From VXOI01 sp965197575 (GTDB lineage: Bacteria; Chloroflexota; Dehalococcoidia; Lucifugimonadales; UBA3495), in assembly GCA_965197575.1 (NCBI GenBank), contig OZ240214.1, positions 1,488,001-1,552,000 on the forward strand: a DNA stretch of 64,000 nt, given 5' to 3'. This document shows positions 1-8,033 of the stretch, piece by piece. Each line of letters begins with the position of its first letter. Position 1 is the stretch's first letter. The position numbers and the translations under genes are program-made. The notes under the pieces are model-generated. The model was not told where the DNA came from. It made no database searches and was given only the letters and a program-made list of their open reading frames with translations.

Positions 1-1102
1 GTCCGGTTGGCCGCCGGGGAAAAGGGTCGGCTCAGGCAGATGATCAGGGGTGGCCGGAGTTCTGCCCAAGCAATCGCGAGGGCCCGTATCCTGCTCAAGA
101 CAGACGAGGGCTGGAGCGCCTCGCAGGTGGCCGCCGCCCTGGACGTCTCGGAGCGGACCGTGTTCCGCATCAAGCGCCGGTACGCCGAGGATGGCTTGGA
201 TGAGGTGCTCAGACACCGCAACCAGAGCACTCGCCACCGGAAGCTGGACGACCGGGCGGAGGCGCATCTCATCGCCCTGGCCTGCAGCCCGGCGCCCGAG
301 GGCCACGACCACTGGACGTTGCGCGTGCTGGCGGGCAAGGCGGTGGAACTGGGACTGGTGGAGTCCCTCTCCCACGAGACGGTGCGGTTGCGGTTGAAAA
401 AACGCACTCAAGCCGTGGCGGAAGAAACAGTGGTGCATCCCGAAAGTGAGCGCGGAGTTCGTGGCCCACATGGAGGATGTGCTGGACCTCTACGCCGAGC
501 CCTACGACCCCGAAAGGCCGGTGGTCTGCTTTGACGAGACCTCCACCCAGTTGCTGGCCGACCTCACGCCGCCCATCCCGGCGAAACCGGGGCGGCCCAG
601 GCGTCAGGACTACGAGTACCTGAGAGCGGGAACGCGGAACCTGTTCCTGACCTGCGAGCCCCGGGCGGGCTGGCGCCACGTGGCGGTTACCGAACGGCGC
701 ACCATGCAGGACTTCGCCCATCAGATGCGCTGGCTGGTGGACGAGGCATATCCCGATATCCCTGTGGTCCGAATGGTGCTCGACAACTTGAACACACACC
801 GGATAGCGTCCCTCTATGAGACCTTTCCGGCGGCTGAGGCCAGGCGCATCGCCAAACGGCTGGAGTTTCACCACACGCCCAAGCATGGCAGCTGGCTGAA
901 TATGGCCGAGATCGAGTTCAGCGTACTGGCCCGGGCCTGTCTCAAGAAACGGAACCCCGATGAGGACGCCCTGCAAAGGAACATCAGCGCCTGCGAGGCA
1001 GAACGCAATGCGGCCGGTGCCATCATCAACTGGCGTTTCACCACCAAGGATGCCAGAACCAAAATGCGCCGCCTCTATCCTGACACTTCAACCTTGACTT
1101 AA
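1..1102 (+). pseudogene. IS630-family transposase, two frames, 5' end outside window
   Basis: DDE transposase of the IS630/Tc1 superfamily, which cuts and pastes the element at TA sites. The first frame (1-534) carries the helix-turn-helix part (motif ASQVAAALDVSERTVFRIKRR). The second frame (446-1102) carries the catalytic half: Asp in VVCFDETSTQL, Asp in MVLDNLNTHR, Glu in MAEIEFS. The frames would join at an A6 run (397-402). The two related copies in this window have A7 there and need a simple -1 shift. Here, with one A fewer, a +1 or -2 shift is needed, so this copy is probably dead. The N-terminus is cut by the window edge. Confidence 0.8.
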
Positions 1103-1105
1103 TAC
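1..1105 (+). mobile_element. IS630-family element, copy 1 (left end outside window)
   Basis: The window opens inside this element. Its right end is placed at 1105, followed by a TA at 1106-1107, by analogy with the complete copy at 8033-9239 (ends ...GTAC then TA). IS630/Tc1-type elements duplicate a TA target. The sequence right after the TA is the coding sequence of a broken tyrosine recombinase, so the element sits inside that gene. The left inverted repeat cannot be seen. Confidence 0.8.
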
Positions 1106-1356
1106 TAGGAGGAAGTTTGCGCGGCAGTTGGGTATGGGTCCCTCGGAGATTGTCTTCCCCCGCAACGGACTGGAGGAGTGGTGTCATCCCAACACGTTCA
1201 GCCATGTCGTGGCCAGTCTGGCGAAGAAAGCCGGATACCCCAAGGTTACGTTGCGTAGCCTCCGTCACTTCCATGCGTCGGTCTCCCTCCAGACCGGGCA
1301 AAACGTCGTCGTGGTATCCAAGCGTCTGGGCCACGCGAAAGTCAGCATCACCTTAG

Positions 1357-2764
1357 TACTACAGTCGCAGATTGAGAGAAGGTAGAATTAGGGCAGTTGA
1401 GTGTTGATGAGGTGACGTGGTGGTTGTTGGGAGAGACGAGGTGGCGGAAGTGGCCCGGTGGGCCGAGGGGATCGAGCGGGTGCATGAGTGCATTGCGGGG
1501 CGGTTCCGGCGGCCGGAGCCGCGCCGGCGGGCGCTGGACTACCTGCGGGGACTGTTGAGCCCGGTGGAGCGCAAGAACGGCTGGCAACTGGCGGAGCAGG
1601 CTGGCGAGGCCACTCCCGACGGGGTGCAGCGCCTGTTGTACAACTACCGGTGGGACGCGGACCTGATTCGCGATGACCTCAGGGACTATGTTGTGGAGCA
1701 TCTGGGCGATGCCGACGGGGTTCTGGTGGTGGATGAGACCGGGTTTCTCAAGAAGGGCGGCAAGTCCGTTGGGGTGCAGCGTCAGTACAGCGGCACGGCG
1801 GGCCGGATCGAAAACTGCCAGGTTGGCGTGTTCCTGGCCTATGCCGGCGCCAAAGGCAGGACGCTGCTGGACCGGGACTTGCACCTGCCCCAGGTATGGG
1901 CCCAGGACCGGGAACGGCGCGAGGAGGCCGGGGTGCCGGAGGATGCGGTATTCCGGACCAAGCCGCAACTGGCGCAGTTGATGCTGGAGCGGGCGGCGGA
2001 TTCGGGTGTCCCTTTCAGTTGGTTTACCGGGGACGAGGTCTACGGCAGCGACCGCAAGCTGCGGCGGTGGCTGGAGCGTGAGGAGATTCCTCACGTGATG
2101 GCCATAAAGAGCAACGAGAAGCTGTGGGCCTGGACGGAAAAGGGACCGCTACAGGTGAGGGCTGACCGGCTGGCGTCCGGGGTTGAGGAGTCCGCCTGGG
2201 TGCGGTGCAGTGCCGGAAATGGCGCCAAGGGACCTCGGGTCTACGATTGGACCGCCGTGAAAATACGGCCCCTGCGGGAGCCGGGCAAGGGCCACTGGCT
2301 GCTGGCCCGGCGCAGCCTTGCCAAACCTGGGGAGTTGGCCTACTACCTGTGCTTCGGCCCGGCGGAAACAACCTTGGCGGAATTGGTACGGGTGGCTGGG
2401 ACAAGGTGGGCCATCGAGGAATGCTTCGAGGAGGCCAAGGGAGAGGTCGGTCTGGACCAGTACGAGGTGCGGCGATGGGACGGCTGGCACCGGCACATCA
2501 CCCTGGCGATGCTGGCTCACGCCTACCTGACGGTAATCAAATATCAGGCGATGGAACAGGGAGAAAAGGGGGCCGCTACGGCCCGGATGAAGAGTTGATT
2601 CCCGTCACAGTGCCGGAGGTGCGCCGGCTGCCGACCCGATTGGTATGGAGGGAAAACCAGCCGCCTGATTTCATCCTTTACTGGTCGCGTTGGAGACGGC
2701 GCCACCAAGCCAGAGCCCGGCAATGCCACTACAAACGCCGCCTGTCACATCTGCGGCTGTAGTA
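1357..2764 (+). mobile_element. IS701-family insertion sequence, complete
   Basis: Imperfect terminal inverted repeats are visible: TACTACAGTCGCAGAT at the left end (1357) and its near-complement at the right end, where the inverse reads TACTACAGCCGCAGAT. The element is flanked by a 4-bp direct repeat TTAG (1353-1356 and 2765-2768), which matches the YTAR-type target of IS701 elements. Length is 1408 bp, normal for the family. It is inserted in the tyrosine recombinase remnant, directly beside the IS5 element. Confidence 0.85.
1417..2762 (+). CDS. IS701-family transposase, C-terminus reached by -1 frameshift
   Basis: DDE transposase. Catalytic acidic residues are visible in VVDETGFLKKGG, WFTGDEVYG and CFEEAKGEVGLDQYEVRRW. 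The zero frame stops at 2598 (393 aa). A family-typical tail (ELIPVTVPEVRRL through YKRRLSHLRL) lies in the -1 frame and stops at 2760-2762 inside the right inverted repeat. The two frames meet at 2565-2571, A AAG GGG in the zero frame, a canonical X XXY YYZ -1 slippery heptamer. A shift there would give about 448 aa. Either the shift is programmed or the gene carries a frameshift mutation. Confidence 0.8.
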
Positions 2765-2767
2765 TTA

Positions 2768-3615
2768 GAGGGTGTTTCCAAAGGGTTGAAATTGTCTTAA
2801 CCTTGAAGCATGAACCGCAAATCCTACCCGAGCGACCTGACCGGCGAACAATGGGATATTCTGGGTCCGGTGCTCCCGCCAGCCAAGCCCGGAGGACGTC
2901 CGCGTTCCGCAGACCTGCGGGAGGTGGTCAACGGCATTTTGTACGTGCTGCGGTCCGGCTGCCCCTGGCGGATGGTTCCCCACGACCTGCCGCCCTGGCA
3001 GACGCTGTACAAGTATTTCCGCCAGTGGTCCAGAGATGGGACTTGGGAACGGGTCCACGAGACGTTGCGTCCCATGGTCCGGGAGGCCGAAGGCAGAAGT
3101 CCCACTCCCAGCGCGGCCATCATCGACAGCCAGAGCGTGAAGACCACGGAAAAAGGGGGCCTCGGGGCTATGATGCGGGCAAGAAGGTCTCGGGAAGAAA
3201 GCGGCACATCATTGTAGATACTATGGGACTGTTGTTGGCCGTGGTAGTTCATCCTGCCAATGTCCAAGACCGGGATGGGGCGAGATTGGTCATCAATAAA
3301 TTGATTGGGCGGTTCCCCAGCCTGCGGCTTATCTGGGCTGACGGCGGCTACGCTGGGCAACTGGTTGATTGGGTCATGTCCCTGTCCGGTTGGATATTGG
3401 AGATTGTGAAGCGTCCCAGAGACAGCCACCGGTTTGAAGTGCTGCCACGGCGATGGGTGGTGGAAAGAACGCTGGCCTGGCTGGGGCGGTGCCGGCGGTT
3501 GAGCAAGGACTACGAGGCCTTGCCTGAAACAACCAAGTCCTGGGTGTACATCGCGATGACCCATCTTATGCTCCGTCGGCTGGCGCCTTCTTGATTAACC
3601 TTTGGAAACACCCTC
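2768..3615 (+). mobile_element. IS5-family insertion sequence
   Basis: Near-perfect terminal inverted repeats begin GAGGGTGTTTCCAAAGG at the left (2768) and mirror at the right end (TTTGGAAACACCCTC, to 3615). Length is about 850 bp, normal for compact IS5 subgroup elements. The exact target duplication is unclear because the left flank is shared with the right TTAG of the neighbouring IS701 element and the right flank reads TTGG. The element separates the integrase Tyr region from the rest of that gene. Confidence 0.85.
2810..3594 (+). CDS. IS5-family transposase in two overlapping frames
   Basis: DDE transposase. The first frame (2810-3217) starts at ATG and carries the DUF4096-like N-terminus (SDLTGEQWDILGPVLPP, SGCPWRMVPHDLPPWQT) and the first catalytic Asp in AIIDSQSVKTTEKG. 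The second frame, -1 relative to the first, runs from an A5G5 stretch (3150-3159) to 3594. It carries GYDAGKKVSGRKRH, the second Asp in LIWADGGYAGQL, and the Glu region RRWVVERTLAWLGRCRRLSKDY. Several IS5 subgroups are known to express the transposase across two frames, so the element may be active. Confidence 0.8.
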
Positions 3616-3699
3616 TTGGACATTTACGCCCATGCGCTTCCCGGTTGGCAGCGCGAGGCGGCTGAAGCATTCGCTCGGGTCATCGATCCGGCGGGGTAA

Positions 3700-3890
3700 A
3701 AAATGCTGGACAAATTCACGGCAATCTACATCATCGGACCTAATCCAACGCAGAACTCAGCTAACAAAACCTCAATCTACAGTAGCCTAAGGCACCCAAA
3801 TTTCGGTAAAATGCGACTCTGACCTTCGGCACCATTACTAGGCCCATTAAGCACCGCTTTCCTGAATCTAGGCTTACTGCATCGGGTAAT
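3700..3890. other. non-coding spacer
   Basis: Lies between the integrase stop codon and the next small gene. I see no convincing gene, tRNA or hairpin here. It is less GC-rich than its surroundings, which fits the edge of an old integrated element. Confidence 0.4.
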
Positions 3891-4175
3891 ATGAGCGACC
3901 ACGTTGACGTCGACAAGCAGTCGTTTGCCGACTATGCAAGGCTAATGGCAGAAAGAGGAGCAAAAAAGTGCGGCAATACCGACACACCCAAGCTGACGTT
4001 CGATGAGAGCCTGGCCAGCCGGATGTCGTTTGTCGAGATCGAGGCGGAGTACGGCGAAGAAACCGCTATCAACGCAGGTATCGCCAGAGACCCGGACGAT
4101 TGGGAGCTTACACCCGAAGACCTTGCCCGGATGCGTCCCGCAATTGAGGTCGACCCCGAATTGGTGGAGTGGTGA
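3891..4175 (+). CDS. orphan BrnA-like antitoxin fragment
   Basis: 94-aa acidic protein. Its second half (pattern F.EI..EYG.E.AI.AGI, then DPDDWELTPEDLARMRPA) closely resembles the N-terminal 60 residues of the methyltransferase fusion encoded at 12123-14030. That segment recalls the region preceding the ribbon-helix-helix in BrnA/DUF4415 antitoxins. The frame ends at TGA right after PELVEW. The same frame beyond the TGA reads RSTQGQRKAA, the usual next part of such proteins, so a TGG-to-TGA change may have truncated it. No BrnT toxin gene lies beside it. Function unproven. Confidence 0.55.
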   Translation: MSDHVDVDKQSFADYARLMAERGAKKCGNTDTPKLTFDESLASRMSFVEIEAEYGEETAINAGIARDPDDWELTPEDLARMRPAIEVDPELVEW

Positions 4176-4283
4176 CGCAGCACCCAGGGCCAACGGAAGG
4201 CGGCGTCTAAACAGACCCCGCAAGGGATCTCGAACGACGGTCAGACCCGGCGGGACTTCACCGGACATTACGGAGGCATACTC

Positions 4284-4667
4284 ATGGAAAGGCAACAGAC
4301 GACTTACAACCCGCTCACGCCACAGGAGCGGTACATCATCGAACAGAAGGGCACCGAGCGGCCCTTCACCGGCGAGTATGACGACTTCTACGAAGAGGGC
4401 GTGTATATCTGCCGCCGCTGCAACGCGGAGCTATATCATTCTGTGGACAAGTTCGACGCTCATTGCGGGTGGCCGGCCTTCGACAAGGAAGTCCCCGGAG
4501 CGGTCAACCGTCTGCCCGACCCTGACGGCTACCGGACCGAGATCGAGTGCGCCAACTGCGGCGGGCACCTGGGTCACGTGTTCGTCGGCGAGCGCCTCAC
4601 CCCGGCCAACACCCGCCACTGTGTGAACTCCCTGTCGATGAAGTTCGTGCCTTCGAGCGAAAGCTAG
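4284..4667 (+). CDS. msrB: peptide-methionine (R)-S-oxide reductase
   Basis: 127-aa MsrB, which reduces methionine-R-sulfoxide in damaged proteins in the cytoplasm using thioredoxin. Two zinc CXXC pairs are visible (CRRC near residue 46, CANC near 95), together with the substrate motif CGWPAF and the catalytic Cys in RHCVNSLSM. Length is normal for a stand-alone MsrB. A GGAGG sits 8 nt before the ATG. Its last 4 bp overlap the 3' end of the convergent dehalogenase-like pseudogene. Confidence 0.95.
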   Translation: MERQQTTYNPLTPQERYIIEQKGTERPFTGEYDDFYEEGVYICRRCNAELYHSVDKFDAHCGWPAFDKEVPGAVNRLPDPDGYRTEIECANCGGHLGHVFVGERLTPANTRHCVNSLSMKFVPSSES

Positions 4668-5560
4668 CGGCCCGACAGAAAGGCGAGAATCTCGGCGGCC
4701 GTTTCTTCGGGCGCCTCTTCCGCCAGGAAATGACCGCAGTCGATGGCCCGGCCGCGCACGTCGTCGGCCCGCTCCCGCCAAGTGGTGAGCATGTCGAGGG
4801 TCTTGCCCGTCTGCCAGCCGGGCCGCTTGGCCATGTTGCCACCCCATAAGACGAGCATCGGGCAAAAGAGCTTCCGCCCCCGGTCCTCCTCGTCGTGGGC
4901 CAAGTCGACTTCGATGGCTCGGTAATCGGCGCAGGCGGCGCGCACGGTCTCCGGATCGGAGAAACAGCGCAGGTACTCGGCATATGCTTCTTCGCTGATC
5001 GCCCCTTCCACCGCCGCCCAACGATCCAGGAAATAGTCCAGAAAGAGTTTGGGGTTGCTGCCGATCACGGTCTCGGGGAAGGGCTCCGGTTGGCGCATCA
5101 GGCGCCAGTGGAACTAGGAGAAGGCCAAGTCGCTGTCCATAGCCTCAAAGGCCGCTTGAGACGCCACCACGTCCAGCGAGGTGAACGTGCGGACCCGCTC
5201 CGGGGCGTCCAAGGCCAGCCGGTGGCCTACCCTCGCGCCCCGGTTGTGCCCAACCAAGTGGAAAGACTGGTGGCCCAAGGCCGTCATTACCTCCAACAGG
5301 TCTTGGGCGGTGCGGCGCTTGCAGTAGACGCTCAGGTCGCCGTGGGCCAGTGGTTTGCCGCTGTTGCCGTAGCCGCGCAGATCGGGTGCGACGACGGTGT
5401 ACCGCTCGGCCAGCAAGGGGGCCACCTGGCGCCACATGACGTGGGTCTGGGGGTAGCCGTGCAACAACAAGACCGGAGGGCCGGAACCGCCGTGGACCAG
5501 GTTGATGGCCGTCTCCGACGTTTCGATCCGCCCCATCGTAAACCCCTCGAACATTGCCAT
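4664..5560 (-). pseudogene. haloacetate dehalogenase-like alpha/beta hydrolase, inactivated
   Basis: Alpha/beta hydrolase of the haloacetate/fluoroacetate dehalogenase group (GPPVLLLHGYPQTHVMWR, DLRGYGNSGKP, SLDVV, RQPEPFPETVIGS, final His in CGHFLAEE). Two defects are visible. The nucleophile Asp of the family motif HDRG is Asn here (VGHNRGARVGHRLALD). An in-frame TAG at 5114-5116 replaces the expected aromatic residue in ...AFSxxHW; reading resumes in the same frame with FHWRLMRQPEP. Without readthrough the protein is cut to 148 aa. Both halves are otherwise well conserved, so decay looks recent. Confidence 0.85.
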
Positions 5561-5595
5561 ACGTCCTCGCTTACCGGGCTGACGCGCCGACGCCG

Positions 5596-6840
5596 CTAGG
5601 CGGAGTGGCTGCCTCTGGCGCTGAATTCTTGGCGGGCCGCGGCCAACGAGTCCGGGCCGTTCAAGAAGTCGCAGGCGGTCAGCGCCAGGGTGTGGGCCAC
5701 GTCCAGCGCCCGATCACAAGCGTAGCTCGTGGCGGCGGTCTCGCACATTTCCCGAGAGTGGGAGGGGACGGGCTGTTCACTCACAGCGTAGCGAAGCTCG
5801 AAGGCTGGTATGGCCTGACTGAGGTTCCCGAAATCGGTGGATGCGGCGCTCCCCTGCCGCCCCGGCAGCTGCTGGTCCAGCTTTATGCCTATTGATTCGG
5901 CGTTGGCCCGCAAGGCGGCGGCGACCACCGAGTTGGGCCGGACATTTTCGTAGAACGGGTAGAATTCCTGCACTTCCAAGCCTGCGCCGGTCATCAGTGC
6001 CGCTCCTTCCGCTGCCTGCCTTACACGGTCGACGACCACGTCGGCCAGGTAGCTGCGGTCGCGGCAGCGCAGCATGAAGTTGGCGGCGGCGAACTCGGGC
6101 ACCACATTGGGGGCCCTGCCGCCGTCGGTGATGATACCGTGAATCCGCACGTCCTCCCGCAGGTGCTGGCGCATGGCGTCGATGCCGGTGAACAGGTGGA
6201 TGACGGCGTTGAGGGCGTTGACGCCCGCCTCCGGCGCGGCCGCGGCGTGGGCGGCCTTGCCGTGGTAGATGTAGCGGTAGCCCACCATGGCCAGGCTCCA
6301 GCTCTCGCTCAAGGGAGTATCCGTCGGAATGACCGTCCGGTTGGACGAAGGGTGGGAGGAGAGGGCCAGGTCGACGCCGTCGAAGACCCCGGCGTCGAGC
6401 AGGCGAATCTTTCCGCCTCCGCCCTCTTCCGCCGGTGTGCCAACGATGACCACCCGGCCGGGCAGCGAGTCGAGATTGGCCTTGAGGCCCAGGCCCGCCC
6501 CGATGGCGGCGGTGGCGATGAGGTTGTGGCCGCAGCCGTGGCCGATCTCGGGGAGGGCGTCGTATTCGGCGAGGATGGCCACGGTCGGGCCGTCTCCCGC
6601 GCCGCCTTCGAGGGAGGCGCGGAAAGCCGTCTCCACGCCGCCCACTCCCCGCTCCACAGCGAACCCGTGGCCTTGCAGCGCATCGGCCAGCAGGGCGGCG
6701 GCGTGATGTTCCTGGTAGTTCAGTTCCGGGTGAGCGTGGATGTCCAGCGCAATTCCAGTCAATTGCTCTCTGGCGTCCTTGATGGCGCGTCCAGCGGCGG
6801 CGGACAGGTTGTCTTTCGATTGACGGTCCAAACTTGTCAT
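5596..6840 (-). CDS. M20-family amidohydrolase
   Basis: 414-aa zinc amidohydrolase of the M20 group that includes aminobenzoyl-glutamate hydrolase AbgB, which cleaves amide bonds of aminoacyl conjugates. Motifs: HAHPELNYQE, ILAEYDALPEIGHGCGHN (metal ligands), TPAEEGGGGK (general-base Glu), and a C-terminal SHSREM His. The dimerisation/lid domain lies around residues 190-300. It follows the dead hydrolase on the same strand with about 35 bp between them, so they may once have been co-transcribed. Substrate unknown. Confidence 0.85.
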   Translation of the reverse strand: MTSLDRQSKDNLSAAAGRAIKDAREQLTGIALDIHAHPELNYQEHHAAALLADALQGHGFAVERGVGGVETAFRASLEGGAGDGPTVAILAEYDALPEIGHGCGHNLIATAAIGAGLGLKANLDSLPGRVVIVGTPAEEGGGGKIRLLDAGVFDGVDLALSSHPSSNRTVIPTDTPLSESWSLAMVGYRYIYHGKAAHAAAAPEAGVNALNAVIHLFTGIDAMRQHLREDVRIHGIITDGGRAPNVVPEFAAANFMLRCRDRSYLADVVVDRVRQAAEGAALMTGAGLEVQEFYPFYENVRPNSVVAAALRANAESIGIKLDQQLPGRQGSAASTDFGNLSQAIPAFELRYAVSEQPVPSHSREMCETAATSYACDRALDVAHTLALTACDFLNGPDSLAAARQEFSARGSHSA

Positions 6841-7019
6841 CGCATCCTCACGTTATGTCGCAGAAACTTGGGAGCCATCGCCAACCGGCAGGACGATTGC
6901 AAAGTCACTTCATGGCTTGTACGTACTGACATATAAGAACTGCCGTCAGCTTTACCGCGGCTGGCATCAGGTAGCATCTCAACTCTGAAATACCGCTGTC
7001 AACCGGCTTGGCACTTGTC

Positions 7020-7322
7020 CTACCCTGCGGGGACGAGGGCCGCGGCCCAGGGGAGAAGGGAGCGGACGAGCTCATGGCAGCCGGGAAGGGCGTTCTGGCG
7101 GCGGCACCGCTCCAGGTAGCGGTGGGCCGCCATGAAGGTGGTGAGGCGGAATCCGGCCTGGGCCACCCGGCGGATAAAGGCATGGGGCAGGGGCCGGGAG
7201 CCGGAGAGGTCCGAGTCCCATTGGTCGCAAAATTCCTGGGCCAACGGGCGGAGCCGGACTACGGCGAGGGCGCGGGCCATTTTACGGCGCAGGGCGTTGA
7301 CGCGACGTCTAAGGTCGTTCAT
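7020..7322 (-). CDS. hypothetical protein
   Basis: 100-aa basic, Arg- and Leu-rich protein, predicted helical with no membrane segment. I do not recognise the family. The ATG at 7322 has AGGAGA about 11 nt upstream. It is divergently oriented from the monooxygenase at 7728 and shares a long repeat-rich spacer with it. It is real by codon pattern and start signal, but its role is unknown. Confidence 0.5.
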   Translation of the reverse strand: MNDLRRRVNALRRKMARALAVVRLRPLAQEFCDQWDSDLSGSRPLPHAFIRRVAQAGFRLTTFMAAHRYLERCRRQNALPGCHELVRSLLPWAAALVPAG

Positions 7323-7370
7323 TGGTTAAGGTTCTCCTAGCGGGGCTCATTTGGGGATTTTTCTATTTCC

Positions 7371-7400
7371 CGGACATTCCCGGACATTTCCGGACATTTC
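7371..7400. repeat. three tandem 10-bp repeats
   Basis: CGGACATTCC, CGGACATTTC, CGGACATTTC in a row. The 10-bp period places each unit on the same face of the helix, as in arrayed regulator sites. It lies upstream of both divergent genes. No bound factor is known. Confidence 0.6.
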
Positions 7401-7412
7401 CTCCAGTCCAAA

Positions 7413-7433
7413 GGGCAGCCACAAGGGCTGCCC
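7413..7433. repeat. palindromic intergenic repeat, family 3
   Basis: Stem GGGCAGCC / GGCTGCCC around an ACAAG loop. The same 20-bp palindrome recurs in the opposite orientation at 41747-41766, also between genes. It resembles a REP-type element. Confidence 0.7.
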
Positions 7434-7655
7434 CACAAGGCAACGAACGTTCCGGCTGGCGGGCGGGGTCGTTTATGGGCATTGGATACCGTGCTGCCTC
7501 GGTGGCGGGTTGGGTTTGGGTCTGACGGATATTATGTTAGGGAGGTGTATTCGGGGTTGGCAAGGGGATTGGGGAGTTACTGTTGGGTTGGGGTGACGAA
7601 AGGCGACTTTGCAATCGTCCTGCGCAAACCGGCGGTACAGGCCGCTTTATGTTTA

Positions 7656-7687
7656 CCCGTATAATATACCCGTTAGTATATTCGGGG
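7656..7687 (+). promoter_or_regulatory. possible promoter -10 inside an inverted repeat
   Basis: A TATAAT hexamer (7660-7665) lies in the left arm of an imperfect inverted repeat (CCCGTATAATATAC ... GTATATTCGGGG). It is about 65 bp upstream of the monooxygenase start. A good -35 box is not visible, so the promoter call is tentative. The symmetry over the -10 would suit an operator. Confidence 0.35.
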
Positions 7688-7727
7688 GGCGGCGCCGTTG
7701 CGGCGTCAAACCCGCGCAGGTGAAGAG

Positions 7728-8033
7728 ATGTTCGCTGTTACCAACCGCATCAGGATTCAACCCGGCCACGGCGAGGAGATGGAGCGGGTATTCGGTCACC
7801 GGGGCGGTGTGGAGAAGGAATCAGGATTCAAGAGCTTCGAGCTATGGAAGCTGGACGAACAGGCCGACCACGAGGAATACCTGGTGGTGACCCGCTGGGA
7901 CTCCCGGGAAGCCTTCGAAGCGTGGACCCAGAGCGATTCCTTCCGCCAGGCTCACGCAGGAGAACCGCCGGCCTTCATCCTGGGGCCGGGCCACATCAGC
8001 AAGTTCGACATCCGGCTGTCGCAGTCGGGCTAG
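7728..8033 (+). CDS. antibiotic biosynthesis monooxygenase (IsdG/HmoA-like)
   Basis: 101-aa ABM-fold protein (FAVTNRIRIQPGHGEEME, FELWKLDE, EYLVVTRWDSREAFEAW). The pattern is that of IsdG/HmoA-type haem-degrading monooxygenases. I chose the ATG at 7728, which aligns with the family start, rather than a longer frame from 7698. The stop TAG at 8031-8033 is made by the TA target of the adjacent IS630 copy plus its first G, so the gene end is intact despite the insertion. Haem degradation is inferred from family only. Confidence 0.75.
   Translation: MFAVTNRIRIQPGHGEEMERVFGHRGGVEKESGFKSFELWKLDEQADHEEYLVVTRWDSREAFEAWTQSDSFRQAHAGEPPAFILGPGHISKFDIRLSQSG

Larger units (their letters stand above)
1108..3699 (+). 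pseudogene. tyrosine recombinase/integrase, C-terminal part, split by IS elements
   Basis: Remnant of a phage-type integrase. The left piece (1108-1356) contains TLRSLRHFHAS (the R..H box) and KRLGHAKVSIT (the second conserved His region). The right piece (3616-3699) continues with LDIYAHALPGWQ, carrying the catalytic Tyr, and ends at TAA 3697-3699. Joining VSIT to LDIYAHAL restores the usual family sequence. The N-terminal half is lost at the IS630 copy ending at 1105, and two more elements (1357-2764 and 2768-3615) lie between the pieces. The gene once belonged to an integrated element; no attachment site or tRNA was recognised nearby. Confidence 0.85.
7323..7727. other. repeat-rich intergenic region
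   Basis: About 400 bp without a convincing gene, separating two divergent genes. It contains three 10-bp tandem repeats (7371-7400), a hairpin (7413-7433), two G-rich tracts with four or more G runs (7507-7520 and 7553-7593), and a TATAAT embedded in an inverted repeat (7656-7687). The short reading frames across it lack family resemblance and look spurious. Confidence 0.6.

Noticed and set aside
1357..3615. composite transposon formed by IS701 and IS5
   Set aside because: The two elements are of different families, directly adjacent, and carry no cargo between them.
3700..3890. tRNA or attachment site beside the integrase remnant
   Set aside because: No cloverleaf, CCA end or repeated core sequence could be recognised.
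7371..7400. CRISPR-like repeats
   Set aside because: The repeats are 10 bp, directly adjacent and without spacers, and no cas gene is present.
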